Assembly (NCBI GenBank): GCA_019420345.1
Contig: JAHZHI010000028.1
Location: 6,164-70,163 of the forward strand
Source: Peptococcaceae bacterium
GTDB taxonomy: Bacteria; Bacillota; Peptococcia; Peptococcales; Peptococcaceae
Length of the DNA: 64,000 nt
Direction: 5' to 3'
A model generated the notes under the pieces. It ran no database searches and was not told where the DNA came from. It worked only from the letters and a program-made list of their open reading frames with translations. A program made the translations under genes and the position numbers. Positions 1-8,093 of this stretch are shown here, in pieces. Every line of letters starts with the position of its first letter. The stretch's first letter is position 1.

Positions 1-8
1 TCTTGCAT
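1..8 (-). CDS. Start of an unidentified gene, cut by the window edge
   Basis: An ATG (complement of positions 6-8) sits six bases after an excellent purine-rich ribosome site (complement of 15-24, AGAGGAGAGG) that overlaps the end of metA. Only two complete codons are visible, so no product can be named. The 17-base gap after metA suggests a third gene of the metY-metA operon. Confidence 0.4.
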
Positions 9-25
9 AGATGTCCTCTCCTCTT

Positions 26-961
26 TCAACGGCGCGGCTTACGTGGGGTAAGGTCGCGCAGGTCATATGGGGTACCTGGGTAAACGATGTGGTTCATCCA
101 GTTTGAAAAAAGCAGGTTCGCATGACCTCTCCAGCGCACAATCGGTGCCAGATTTGGATCATCTCCTGGAAAATAATTATGTGGAAACGGCACATTATCG
201 AGGCCCTTCTTCACATCGCGTTCATATTCTTCCGCCAATGTTAATGGATCGTATTCGATATGTCCCGAGGAAAAATAATGACGTTGATCAATGGTCGTGG
301 TCAAAAGCGGTCCCGCTTCATCACTCTGAGCGAGTACTTTCAAATCTGGACAAGCCACAATATCCGCCGCTCTGTTCTCTGTATGGCGAGAATGCGGGCA
401 GTAAAATACATCATCAAAACCGCGGGTAATGTCACGATCACGAATCAAGCGATGTGGGAAAACGCCAAATAACTTTTCTTCCAAAAGGTACTTAGGAATG
501 CCATAGTAATAATAAAATGCTGCCTGACTGGCCCAACAAATAAAAAAGGTCGAATACACATTGGTGTTGCAAAAGTCAAAGACCTCACACAATTCTTCCC
601 AATAATCCACTTCTTCAAAATCCAACATTTCCACCGGCGCACCAGTAACAATAAATCCATCATAGCGACGCTCTTTCACTTCACTGAATGGATGATAGAA
701 TTTGAGCAAGTGATCGTGCGGTGTATTTTTACTTGTATGATTGGTAGGCATGATCAGATCAATTTCTACCTGAAGTGGGGTATTCCCAATCAAACGAAGA
801 AACTGAGTTTCCGTAGCAATTTTTTTCGGCATAAGATTGAAGAGCCCGATATGCAGAGGACGAATGTCCTGAGTTCGAGCGCGCTCCTCATGCATAACAG
901 GAATAAATTCCTGTTTGAGGGTCTCGGTTGCGGGGAGATCCTTTGGTATGATAACAGGCAT
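26..961 (-). CDS. metA: Homoserine O-acetyltransferase (MetA family)
   Basis: This 311-residue enzyme acylates L-homoserine on its hydroxyl group in methionine synthesis, in the cytoplasm. The MetA family signature is clear: the nucleophile Cys142 lies in FFICWASQA, and the His234 and Glu236 of SSGHIEYD match the E. coli His235/Glu237 dyad. Residue 111, in GAPVE, is Glu. In this family Glu at this site is known to favour acetyl-CoA and Gly succinyl-CoA, so I infer an acetyltransferase despite the usual succinyltransferase name. This fits metY upstream, whose enzyme uses O-acetylhomoserine. The ATG follows an AGGAGG site. The gene lies downstream of metY and is probably co-transcribed from the SAM-riboswitch promoter. 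Confidence 0.95.
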   Translation of the reverse strand: MPVIIPKDLPATETLKQEFIPVMHEERARTQDIRPLHIGLFNLMPKKIATETQFLRLIGNTPLQVEIDLIMPTNHTSKNTPHDHLLKFYHPFSEVKERRYDGFIVTGAPVEMLDFEEVDYWEELCEVFDFCNTNVYSTFFICWASQAAFYYYYGIPKYLLEEKLFGVFPHRLIRDRDITRGFDDVFYCPHSRHTENRAADIVACPDLKVLAQSDEAGPLLTTTIDQRHYFSSGHIEYDPLTLAEEYERDVKKGLDNVPFPHNYFPGDDPNLAPIVRWRGHANLLFSNWMNHIVYPGTPYDLRDLTPRKPRR

Positions 962-983
962 GCGCGTCCTCCTTTACTTTCAT

Positions 984-1023
984 ACTAAAACAACGATGGG
1001 CTGTCAATCAAGACAGCCCCATC
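984..1023 (-). terminator. Hairpin between metY and metA, possible partial terminator
   Basis: On the minus strand GATGGGGCTGTC and GACAGCCCATC form an 11-bp stem with one bulged base, followed by CGTTGTTTTAG. The T-run is imperfect, so it may only reduce metA expression relative to metY or protect the 3' end of the metY message. Confidence 0.55.
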
Positions 1024-1040
1024 TATTGAGAAAGCAAGAA

Positions 1041-2330
1041 TTAGAGCTGTGCGAGCGCCTGATCAACGTCAGCGATAATGTCATTGATATCTTCAATACC
1101 AACGCTGAAGCGAATCAGGTTTGGACGTACGCCAGCCTTTACAAGTGCTTCATCATCAAGCTGACGGTGCGTGGTGCTTGCTGGATGCAGCATATGGCTG
1201 CGCAAATCACCAACATGGGTTACCAATGTGGTCAATTTTACGCTATCGATGACTTTCTTTGCAGCTGCACTGCCGCCTTTAGGACCAAAGGCAACAACAC
1301 CGGAGCAGCCTTTTGGCAGGTATTTCTGAGCAAGTTCATAGTTTGGATCGCTCTTCAGGCCTGGATAGCTGACCCATTCAACCTTGTCATGCGCAGCCAG
1401 ATACTCAGCAACAGCCAAGGCATTTTCACTGTGACGCTGCATACGTACAGCCAACGTTTCGCAGCCAAGGTTGATCAAGAAAGCGTTAAATGGTGACATG
1501 GTTGCACCGATGTCACGCAGCAAACCTGCACGCGCTTTTGCAATATAAGCAGCATTGCCAAATGCTTCGGTGTAAACAAGGCCATGATAGTCTGGATCTG
1601 GGGTTGTCAGTTCAGGATATTTGCCATTGTCCCAATTGAAGTTCCCGCCATCGACAACGACACCACCAACGCAGGTAGCGTGGCCATCAAGATACTTGGT
1701 GGCAGAATGAACAACGATATTCGCGCCAAATTCGATTGGGCGGCAGAGATAAGGTGTTGGGAAGGTGTTATCAACGATCAACGGTACATCTGCCCATTTT
1801 GCCAAAGTGGTCATCTTGTCCAAATCGAGCACATCGAGCGCTGGGTTGCCAAGCATTTCGCTGAAAATGCAGCGAGTATCTGGACGAATATAGGTCTTCA
1901 TTTCATCCAGAGAAAGTGTTGGCTCAATGAAGGTAACTTCAATGCCCATACGTGGCAGCACACTGCCAAGCAAAGTATGGGTTCCACCATACAAATTGCT
2001 CAATGCCAGAACATGCTGACCAGCACGGGTGATGTTAATAATGGAGAAGAGTGTTGCTGCCTGACCGGATGAAGTAGTCAAAGCACCAACGCCGCCTTCC
2101 ATCAGTGCAATTTTTTCTTCCAGCCATGACAGGGAAGGATTGCCAAGGCGTGTATACATTGGTGTGCCAACTTTCAGGTCAAACACATCTGCCAGATCGT
2201 CAGCCTTATCATATTTAAAGGTGGTAGATTGTACGATCGGCATGGTGCGGCATTCTGCATTGCCAGGAATGTAGCCGCCCTGAATACACTGAGTAGCTAC
2301 AGAAGTATTTTTCAGTTCTTCATTGTTCAT
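1041..2330 (-). CDS. metY: O-acetylhomoserine aminocarboxypropyltransferase (sulfhydrylase)
   Basis: This is a 429-residue PLP enzyme of the Cys/Met metabolism family. It makes homocysteine from O-acetylhomoserine and sulfide. The PLP-binding lysine is Lys212 in SATKYLDGH, and the substrate-binding MYTRLGNPS segment is near the N-terminus. The length of about 430 fits MetY rather than the shorter MetB/MetC group. An ATG ten codons upstream exists, but the one at 2330 follows GAAGGA at good spacing and gives the usual family N-terminus. Expression should be controlled by the SAM riboswitch in the leader. With metA it forms the direct-sulfhydrylation route to homocysteine. Confidence 0.95.
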   Translation of the reverse strand: MNNEELKNTSVATQCIQGGYIPGNAECRTMPIVQSTTFKYDKADDLADVFDLKVGTPMYTRLGNPSLSWLEEKIALMEGGVGALTTSSGQAATLFSIINITRAGQHVLALSNLYGGTHTLLGSVLPRMGIEVTFIEPTLSLDEMKTYIRPDTRCIFSEMLGNPALDVLDLDKMTTLAKWADVPLIVDNTFPTPYLCRPIEFGANIVVHSATKYLDGHATCVGGVVVDGGNFNWDNGKYPELTTPDPDYHGLVYTEAFGNAAYIAKARAGLLRDIGATMSPFNAFLINLGCETLAVRMQRHSENALAVAEYLAAHDKVEWVSYPGLKSDPNYELAQKYLPKGCSGVVAFGPKGGSAAAKKVIDSVKLTTLVTHVGDLRSHMLHPASTTHRQLDDEALVKAGVRPNLIRFSVGIEDINDIIADVDQALAQL

Positions 2331-2363
2331 TGATATTCCTTCTTTCAAAAAATTACACATATA

Positions 2364-2396
2364 AACAAAAGCACCATTCCCGGCAGGAAATGGTGT
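2364..2396 (-). terminator. Attenuator terminator of the metY SAM riboswitch
   Basis: On the minus strand CACCATTTCC and GGGAATGGTG form a stem closed by TGCC, followed by CTTTTGTTT. It lies directly after the SAM aptamer and before the metY ribosome site, as expected for a transcriptional OFF switch. Confidence 0.85.
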
Positions 2397-2399
2397 ACA

Positions 2400-2508
2400 T
2401 TATCGATCACTTATCTGCCAGACCATTGTCTGCTGGATTTAGCACATTACCTTTAGAGGCTGTTGCCGGGCTTCACTGGGCCAGTTCCCTCCGCCGCTCT
2501 TGATAAAT
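2400..2508 (-). promoter_or_regulatory. SAM-I riboswitch (S-box) upstream of metY-metA
   Basis: On the minus strand the conserved S-box blocks appear in order: TTATCAAGAG, GGAGGGA, CTGGCCC, GAAGCCCGGCAAC, GTGCTAAATCCAGCAGA and the closing AGATAAG. High SAM should stabilise the aptamer and allow the downstream terminator to form, turning metY and metA off. The copy at 3655-3762 is nearly identical. Confidence 0.95.
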
Positions 2509-2526
2509 GTTATTCTGTTGAATAGC

Positions 2527-2555
2527 ATTATAGATAATATTTCGACAAAAGTAAA
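2527..2555 (-). promoter_or_regulatory. Promoter of the metY-metA transcript
   Basis: On the minus strand TTTACT and TATAAT are separated by 17 bases, immediately upstream of the S-box. The same two hexamers and spacing occur before the metQ riboswitch. Confidence 0.7.
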
Positions 2556-2637
2556 GGGATTTCACGGAAAATCAAATAAGCGGTGCTTATTTCTAAAAAC
2601 GTCTCACAATGACATAGCCATCTGCGCAGTGCACCTT

Positions 2638-2669
2638 TTTTCAGCCCCGCTTAAAACGGGGCTGAAAAA
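2638..2669 (-). terminator. Terminator after metQ
   Basis: CAGCCCCG and CGGGGCTG form a perfect stem around TTTTAAG. T-runs flank both sides. It lies just beyond the metQ stop codon and separates metQ from the metY promoter. Confidence 0.85.
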
Positions 2670-2681
2670 TTGCACAGAACC

Positions 2682-3539
2682 TTATATTGGAAGAACAGCG
2701 CCATTGAAACTGTCCTGAATATATTGCTTGGTCTCGTCAGAAGTCAAAATCTTGACGATCGTCTTTGTTTTATCGGTATCTTCTTCACCAGCACGCACCG
2801 CAATGACATTTGCGTAAGTCTTCGCTGTTGTGCTATCAGAACTTTCGATAAGCAGCGCATCATCCAAATTCAAACCTGCATCGAGCGCAAAGTTACCATT
2901 GACAATGGCAAGGTCAGTGTCTTGAAGGGCACGTGGAATTTGTGCTGCATCCATTTCAACGAACTCCAGATTATGTGGATTGTCCTCAATATCCATGACT
3001 GTTGCCGTGATGTCTACACCATCTTTAAGCTTAATAAATCCATTTTCCTGCAAAAGAAGCAGAGCACGTGCCTCGTTGGTGGTATCATTCGGCACAGCAA
3101 CCGTAGCACCATCAGGAATGTTGTCAAGATTGGTCAGTTTATCAGAAAAAATGGCCATTGGAATATAGAGGTTTGCGCCTACACTAACAATGTTGGTGCC
3201 ATTTTCTTCATTAAAATTATCCAAGTATGGCTGATGCTGGAAATAGTTGGCATCCAAGTCGCCAGCTTCCAACGCATTGTTTGGCTGAACATAATCAGTA
3301 AATTCAACCACCTTGAGCTCATATCCTTCTTTTTCAAACTGATCGGCAAGATGGTTCAAGATGACAGCATGTGGTGTCACCGATGCCCCAATGGTAATTA
3401 CCTTGTCGTCAGAGGAAGCACTGCTTTCCGCCGCGCTGCTGCTCCCCGCACTGTTGTTATTGCTGCCGCATCCTGCGAACAAGCCTAAAGCAAGCGTCGC
3501 TACCAAAGCGGTAGCAATCCATTTTTTCAATTTCATCAT
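2682..3539 (-). CDS. metQ: Methionine-binding lipoprotein (MetQ/NlpA family)
   Basis: This is a substrate-binding lipoprotein of about 285 residues for a methionine ABC importer, anchored outside the membrane. The N-terminus has a lysine-rich start, a hydrophobic segment and the lipobox LFAGC, followed by an Asn/Ser-rich linker. The rest matches the NlpA/MetQ fold, with landmarks IGASVTPHA near the start and PND(T)TNEARAL in the middle. Two adjacent ATG codons are possible (3539 and 3536) after AGGAG, and the longer is given. A SAM riboswitch in the leader supports methionine rather than another substrate. The permease and ATPase genes (metI, metN) are not in the window, so the gene is an orphan here. 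Confidence 0.92.
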   Translation of the reverse strand: MMKLKKWIATALVATLALGLFAGCGSNNNSAGSSSAAESSASSDDKVITIGASVTPHAVILNHLADQFEKEGYELKVVEFTDYVQPNNALEAGDLDANYFQHQPYLDNFNEENGTNIVSVGANLYIPMAIFSDKLTNLDNIPDGATVAVPNDTTNEARALLLLQENGFIKLKDGVDITATVMDIEDNPHNLEFVEMDAAQIPRALQDTDLAIVNGNFALDAGLNLDDALLIESSDSTTAKTYANVIAVRAGEEDTDKTKTIVKILTSDETKQYIQDSFNGAVLPI

Positions 3540-3615
3540 TATTCTCCTATCTTTTTTAAATTTGTTGTGGTAAATGGCCACTCCCACAACAGGCAACAAA
3601 ACAACAACACCAAGG

Positions 3616-3650
3616 TATAAAAAATCACCATTTCCGGCAGGAAATGGTGT
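3616..3650 (-). terminator. Attenuator terminator of the metQ SAM riboswitch
   Basis: On the minus strand CACCATTTCC, TGCC and GGAAATGGTG form a strong stem followed by ATTTTTTATA. Its stem sequence is almost the same as that of the metY attenuator. Confidence 0.9.
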
Positions 3651-3654
3651 ACGC

Positions 3655-3762
3655 TATCGATCACTTATCTGCCAGACGCTGTCTGCTGGATTTAGCACAT
3701 TACCTTCAAAGGCTGTTGCCGGGCTTCATTGGGCCAGTTCCCTCCGCCGCTCTTGATAAATG
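3655..3762 (-). promoter_or_regulatory. SAM-I riboswitch (S-box) upstream of metQ
   Basis: All S-box core blocks are present on the minus strand, including TATCAAGAG, GGAGGGA, CTGGCCC, AGCCCGGCAAC, GTGCTAAATCCAGCAGA and AGATAAG. It differs from the metY copy at few positions, mainly in variable loops, which points to duplication of the whole regulatory module. Confidence 0.95.
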
Positions 3763-3778
3763 TTATTTTGTTAGATGC

Positions 3779-3807
3779 ATTATACATAGTATTCCTAGGG
3801 AAGTAAA
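3779..3807 (-). promoter_or_regulatory. Promoter of the metQ transcript
   Basis: TTTACT and TATAAT are separated by 17 bases on the minus strand, just before the S-box. Confidence 0.7.
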
Positions 3808-3844
3808 GGGGAATTTTCTTTCTAAAAGATAAATCCCGCTTATC

Positions 3845-3895
3845 TTTTATATAAAAAGCAGGCGGGTAACTGTTTGCACAGTCATCCTCCTGCCG
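3845..3895 (-). terminator. Terminator after the GT8 gene
   Basis: On the minus strand GGCAGG and CGCCTGC pair around an inner ACTGT/ACAGT helix, followed by TTTTTATAT. Confidence 0.7.
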
Positions 3896-3906
3896 ATAAT
3901 TTCACT

Positions 3907-4737
3907 TTACACGCCCAATAAAGCAGCCATTTCATGACGCGTCAGCTGTTGATAATGTTTATACAAAATTCCAAAACGATAGCGATAGTTCGATTTCCAA
4001 GGTTTGGCTTTTCCACAGAAATGCAAAATGGCTGTATTACTCATCACCCAGTCAGCATCCATGCGACCGCCGCTGGTGAGGTAGTAGCCATGATAATCCC
4101 TGTGGTCGTAATTCCAAAGTACATCTTCCACTGGTTGTACCTGTGCGCCAAACAATTGATTAAGCAAATCCTGGTCGGGCAGAATCAATTGTTTGCCATG
4201 AGCAGCAGTAAAATCAAAAAGCGCCTGCGGTTCAACGGCGCTGCGTCCCGCTTTGCAATCAATCAGCAGCACGCCAGAATTGAAATAATCGTTCTCCACA
4301 TTCAGCCGCACACGGTTGACGCTCGATACCAGTTCTGTTTTGCCGGTATGCGCCGTTGCTGCAAAAAGATGACCCTCAAGATCGGTCTCCCACAATGGGC
4401 GCAATGGATTGATGACTAAAATATCCGGATCAAGATAGAGCACACGCTCCACATCAGCTGGCAAAAGATGCGGAGCCAGCATGCGATAATACATTTCCTG
4501 CGGATATTGCTTGCTTACCGGCGCGTGAGCGAACAAGGTTTCATCAACAATGATTGCCGTAAATCGCCAATCGTAAGCCTGACAGCGGCGCTCAATCGTT
4601 TCCAGATCCTCGTCCTGCAAGCCGCGGTGCATCAGATAAATATCAAATGACTCACCAGGATTGTTAAAGTAAAGTGACGTCAAAACCACATGAAGCTGCG
4701 GCAAGTAATTCTTATCCAGTGTGAATAAAAGTTTCAT
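3907..4737 (-). CDS. Glycosyltransferase family 8 protein
   Basis: This protein of about 276 residues belongs to GT8 (LgtC/glycogenin-like), which transfers a hexose from a nucleotide sugar with retention. The family landmarks are the opening MKLLFTLD, the metal-binding DxD in LYLDPDILVINPL, the NSGVLLID block, the DQDLLN block and the C-terminal HFCGKAKPW with its metal-ligand His. There is no signal peptide, so it should act in the cytoplasm. Start choice is uncertain: another ATG lies three codons upstream (4746) and neither has a clear ribosome site. The hairpin between ftsH and this gene suggests partial separation from the ftsH transcript. The acceptor cannot be told from sequence. Confidence 0.88.
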   Translation of the reverse strand: MKLLFTLDKNYLPQLHVVLTSLYFNNPGESFDIYLMHRGLQDEDLETIERRCQAYDWRFTAIIVDETLFAHAPVSKQYPQEMYYRMLAPHLLPADVERVLYLDPDILVINPLRPLWETDLEGHLFAATAHTGKTELVSSVNRVRLNVENDYFNSGVLLIDCKAGRSAVEPQALFDFTAAHGKQLILPDQDLLNQLFGAQVQPVEDVLWNYDHRDYHGYYLTSGGRMDADWVMSNTAILHFCGKAKPWKSNYRYRFGILYKHYQQLTRHEMAALLGV

Positions 4738-4754
4738 AGGGTCCATAACATACA

Positions 4755-4784
4755 GGCAGCAGGACATGCACATGTCCTGCTGCC
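4755..4784 (-). terminator. Hairpin after ftsH
   Basis: GGCAGCAGGACATG and its exact complement form a 14-bp perfect stem with a two-base loop. The following TGTATGTTAT is only moderately T-rich, so termination may be incomplete and some GT8 expression may come from read-through. Confidence 0.65.
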
Positions 4785-4803
4785 CTCTTCACATCCCTTC
4801 AGA

Positions 4804-6609
4804 CTAGCGATTCAAAATCTCCATAAATTCTTTGCCCGTAATGGTTTCTTTTTGATACAGGTATTCTGAAAGCTCGCGCAGTTTTTCTCGATGTTCCAGC
4901 AAAATCTTGCCAGCTTTTTCATGCTGACGCTTTACAAGATCAACAACCTGTTCATCAATACGCGCCTGTGTTTCAGCAGAGCATGCCAGGGATGCATCTC
5001 CGCCCAGGTATTGATTGTTGACGGTTTCAAGCGCAACCATGTCAAAATCTTTGCTCATGCCATAGCGTGTAATCATGGCACGTGCTAATTTTGTCGCCTG
5101 TTCGATGTCATTGGCAGCGCCAGTTGAAACAGACCCCAGCACCACTTCTTCGGCTGCACGGCCGGCAGTAAGTGTGGCAATCTTATTTTCCAGTTCTTCT
5201 TTTGTCATCAAATAGTGCTCGTCTTCATCCACCTGCATGGTATAGCCAAGCGCACCAGACGTGCGCGGAATAATGGTGATCTTTTGCACCGGTGCCGAGT
5301 TGGTCTGCAGTGCAGCCACCAAGGCATGACCAATCTCATGCGTGGCCACGGCCCATTTTTCTTTATCGCTGAGAATGGCGTTCTTTTTCTGATAACCGGC
5401 AATGACAACTTCTATGCTTTCTTCCAAATCTGCCTGTGTGGCACATTTACGTCCGTCGCGCACCGCACGCAGCGCCGCTTCATTGACGATATTGGCCAAT
5501 TCTGCACCGGAAGCCCCAGAAGCCATGCGCGCAATCTTGTTAAAGTCAACGTCGCTTGCCACTTTCACTTTCCGCGCGTGAACTTTCAAAATTTCTTCAC
5601 GGCCTTTGAGATCAGGCAATTCTACCGGGACACGACGGTCAAAACGGCCCGGACGTGTCAGCGCTGGGTCCAGCGATTCGGGACGGTTCGTAGCTGCAAG
5701 AATGATGACGCCGCTGTTTTCTTCAAAGCCATCCATCTCCGTCAACAGCTGATTCAGCGTCTGCTCACGTTCATCGTTGCCGCCAAAATTGCCTTCACGC
5801 TTTTTCCCAATGGCATCAATTTCATCAATGAAGACAATGCAAGGTGCCTTTTCTTTGGCTTGTTTGAAAAGGTCACGCACCTTCGAGGCACCCATGCCGA
5901 CGAACATTTCAACAAATTCTGACCCACTCATTGAAAAGAATGGAACATTGGATTCACCGGCAACTGCCTTTGCAAGCATGGTTTTCCCTGTCCCAGGAGG
6001 GCCCACTAAGAGGACGCCCTTTGGCATGGAAGCACCAATTTCCTTGTATTTTGATGGATTGTGGAGATAGTCAACGATTTCCTGTAAATTTTCTTTTGCT
6101 TCATCTTCACCAGCAACATCGGAAAAACGAATGCCCTCCGTTGACTTCACATAGATCTTGGCATTGGATTTGCCCATGCCAAACATCATCGAATTGCCGC
6201 TGCCCTTCATGAGTTTCTTCGACATCCACTGTCCAAGTGCAATAAAGATCAGCAGCGGAATCCCCCAGCTCACGATGAAACTCATCAACGGGCTCATTTG
6301 CTCGACAATATCACTGGAGAACTTTGCACCAGAATCGTACAAACGCTCTGTCAAATTTGGGTCATCCATGAGCCCGGTTTTATAAACCTGCGTTTCATCT
6401 TTGTTGGTGAAAACAATTTGATTCGACTGAATTTCCACCTTGCCAATTTCGTGATCTTCCGTCATCTGCATGAATGTACCATAGTCCACTTCCTGGACTT
6501 GCCGGTTATTGATCGTTGGCATTAAAAACATATTCAGCAAGAGAAGGATGATCAACACAATCCCATAGTAAAAATACAAGGGCCGTTTTGGATTTTTCAC
6601 TTCATTCAT
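4804..6609 (-). CDS. ftsH: ATP-dependent zinc metalloprotease FtsH
   Basis: This 601-residue membrane protease degrades misfolded membrane proteins and short-lived regulators. Two transmembrane segments (about residues 11-31 and 107-128) flank a short extracytoplasmic domain. The AAA domain has Walker A GPPGTGKT (203-210), Walker B with IDEID (261-265) and the second region of homology ending GRFDRR. The zinc site is HEIGH (424-428), where most FtsH proteins have HEAGH; the Ala-to-Ile change leaves both His and the Glu intact. The start overlaps the stop of the upstream 148-residue gene as ATGA, so the two are translationally coupled. Confidence 0.97.
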   Translation of the reverse strand: MNEVKNPKRPLYFYYGIVLIILLLLNMFLMPTINNRQVQEVDYGTFMQMTEDHEIGKVEIQSNQIVFTNKDETQVYKTGLMDDPNLTERLYDSGAKFSSDIVEQMSPLMSFIVSWGIPLLIFIALGQWMSKKLMKGSGNSMMFGMGKSNAKIYVKSTEGIRFSDVAGEDEAKENLQEIVDYLHNPSKYKEIGASMPKGVLLVGPPGTGKTMLAKAVAGESNVPFFSMSGSEFVEMFVGMGASKVRDLFKQAKEKAPCIVFIDEIDAIGKKREGNFGGNDEREQTLNQLLTEMDGFEENSGVIILAATNRPESLDPALTRPGRFDRRVPVELPDLKGREEILKVHARKVKVASDVDFNKIARMASGASGAELANIVNEAALRAVRDGRKCATQADLEESIEVVIAGYQKKNAILSDKEKWAVATHEIGHALVAALQTNSAPVQKITIIPRTSGALGYTMQVDEDEHYLMTKEELENKIATLTAGRAAEEVVLGSVSTGAANDIEQATKLARAMITRYGMSKDFDMVALETVNNQYLGGDASLACSAETQARIDEQVVDLVKRQHEKAGKILLEHREKLRELSEYLYQKETITGKEFMEILNR

Positions 6610-7052
6610 TTGCTTTCTTCCTCATCATCGTTATTTTTCGCATTTTCATTCTGCATATCCACTGCCGATGCCACCGACATCAATGCGTAACGCATGGCAA
6701 GCGTTGCAAAATCTATCGCATATTCTGCATACAACGCCATGTCATCACACTCATCACCAGTAGCAAAAGCCGACCAAGACTGCTTGATCGAAGCATGTAA
6801 AATATCCGCCGCTTTGCGGCAATACTCCATCTGAACTTGTGACAATTGCTGTGCTGTTAAAAACCGCATCATTTTGGCACGATTTTTTAAATCAACAACC
6901 GTATCTGCCCATTCTGCTTCAAGATGGGTGCGAATCTGTCTTACCTCATCTGGATCTGCGTTCTGAATGTATGCAATCTGTTGCTGCATGCGTTCATAGC
7001 TTTCACTCAGCTCATTCAGTTTCGCATCAAACATTTCCTGCGTTGCTTCCAT
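6606..7052 (-). CDS. Hypothetical protein upstream of ftsH
   Basis: This 148-residue acidic protein is of unknown function. The first 40 residues look coiled-coil (a run beginning MEATQEMFDAKL), and the C-terminus is a Glu/Asp-rich tail ending EEESK. There is no signal peptide or membrane segment. The start is fixed by AAGGAGG eight bases upstream. Its stop overlaps the ftsH start (ATGA), so it may act with or on FtsH, but nothing in the sequence shows this directly. Confidence 0.75.
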   Translation of the reverse strand: MEATQEMFDAKLNELSESYERMQQQIAYIQNADPDEVRQIRTHLEAEWADTVVDLKNRAKMMRFLTAQQLSQVQMEYCRKAADILHASIKQSWSAFATGDECDDMALYAEYAIDFATLAMRYALMSVASAVDMQNENAKNNDDEEESK

Positions 7053-7124
7053 CTTAGAAACCTCCTTTATGCTCTTAGTTATACCACACCCCTTCTTAAT
7101 CGACCACTCGCAATTTATCAAATC

Positions 7125-7182
7125 TGTCCTGACAAATGGGCCATTCTGTCAAAAACTTTGACAAAACTGCCGTATTGTCAAA
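7125..7182. promoter_or_regulatory. Cluster of TGTC/GACA inverted repeats between divergent genes
   Basis: The divergent intergenic region holds TGTCCTGACA (7125-7134), the perfect inverted repeat TGTCAAA-AAC-TTTGACA (7147-7163) and a further TTGTCAAAG half-site near 7174-7182. The arrangement suits an operator for the XRE-type regulator at 7311. Binding is inferred only. Confidence 0.4.
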
Positions 7183-7310
7183 GAAAAAAGGTGCCGCAAC
7201 CCAGCGTAGCACAAACGCAACCGTTATTTGGTGGCACTTTCAGCCTAAAAATTTTATGCTAGACTCAAGCCTTGTGTTACAATGAACAAAATAAAAACGG
7301 AGGGATCTGG

Positions 7311-8087
7311 ATGACATTGGGAGAGAAGATACGCACACTTCGCAAAGGTGCACAACTGTCGCAAGAAGCACTCGCCGAACAGCTAGGCGTCTCACGTCAA
7401 GCGGTAAGCAAATGGGAAAACGACAACGGCCTGCCTGAAACCGAAAAACTGATCAAAATGGCCAAACTCTTTCACGTCAGCTTAGACACATTCATCAATG
7501 ATGCATCGGAGATCGCACCAGCCGCATCTGCTGCCTCCTCAAGCAACAGCGAACAGCTTTCTCTAGCAGAGGCGGAAAGCTATCTCAATTTTCGCTGCCA
7601 CAGATGTCAGCGTATTGGTCTTGCTGTGCTGCTGCTCATCGCAAGTCTTGGACTCACTTTTTTTCTCAGCGATCTGGTCATGCTCCTGCTCATGCTCATT
7701 GATATTGTCGCCATTGCGCAGCTTATTCTCGTTGCCGCAGCAGATAATCCCTATAAAGAACTGCAGCAGCAATCACCAACATTGTCATTAGAAACACGTC
7801 ACATCCTCATGACGCGTTACACCGATGAGCAACCGCGCTTACAGCGTGAATTGTTTCTCAGCATCATTTGCATAGGTATTGGTCTATTGCTCATGCCGCT
7901 GCTCGTTCCCGCCGAATGGCTGTCCACCTACGAACCTGCACTTTCAAGCGACTTCGCCGACAATCTTGCGCTCGCCAGCGGCATGGTCCTCACAGGTTTC
8001 GGCACCGCACTCTGCATTTTTTCAGCAGGGCGCATTCGTGCTTATAAACATCTGCTTGGTGTGCAGCCACCAGCAAAAAAGGAGTGA
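7311..8087 (+). CDS. XRE-family regulator with C-terminal membrane domain
   Basis: This is a 258-residue protein. The first 60 residues are a classic helix-turn-helix of the XRE/Cro type (LSQEALAEQLGVSRQAVSKWE). After a Ser/Ala-rich linker come about four hydrophobic segments, so it is a membrane-tethered regulator. The start at 7311 follows GGAGG; an in-frame upstream codon at 7272 has no ribosome site. A lipoprotein gene follows after six bases, so the pair may sense an envelope signal together. The TGTC/GACA repeats upstream are candidate operators. Confidence 0.85.
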   Translation: MTLGEKIRTLRKGAQLSQEALAEQLGVSRQAVSKWENDNGLPETEKLIKMAKLFHVSLDTFINDASEIAPAASAASSSNSEQLSLAEAESYLNFRCHRCQRIGLAVLLLIASLGLTFFLSDLVMLLLMLIDIVAIAQLILVAAADNPYKELQQQSPTLSLETRHILMTRYTDEQPRLQRELFLSIICIGIGLLLMPLLVPAEWLSTYEPALSSDFADNLALASGMVLTGFGTALCIFSAGRIRAYKHLLGVQPPAKKE

Positions 8088-8093
8088 CCACTT

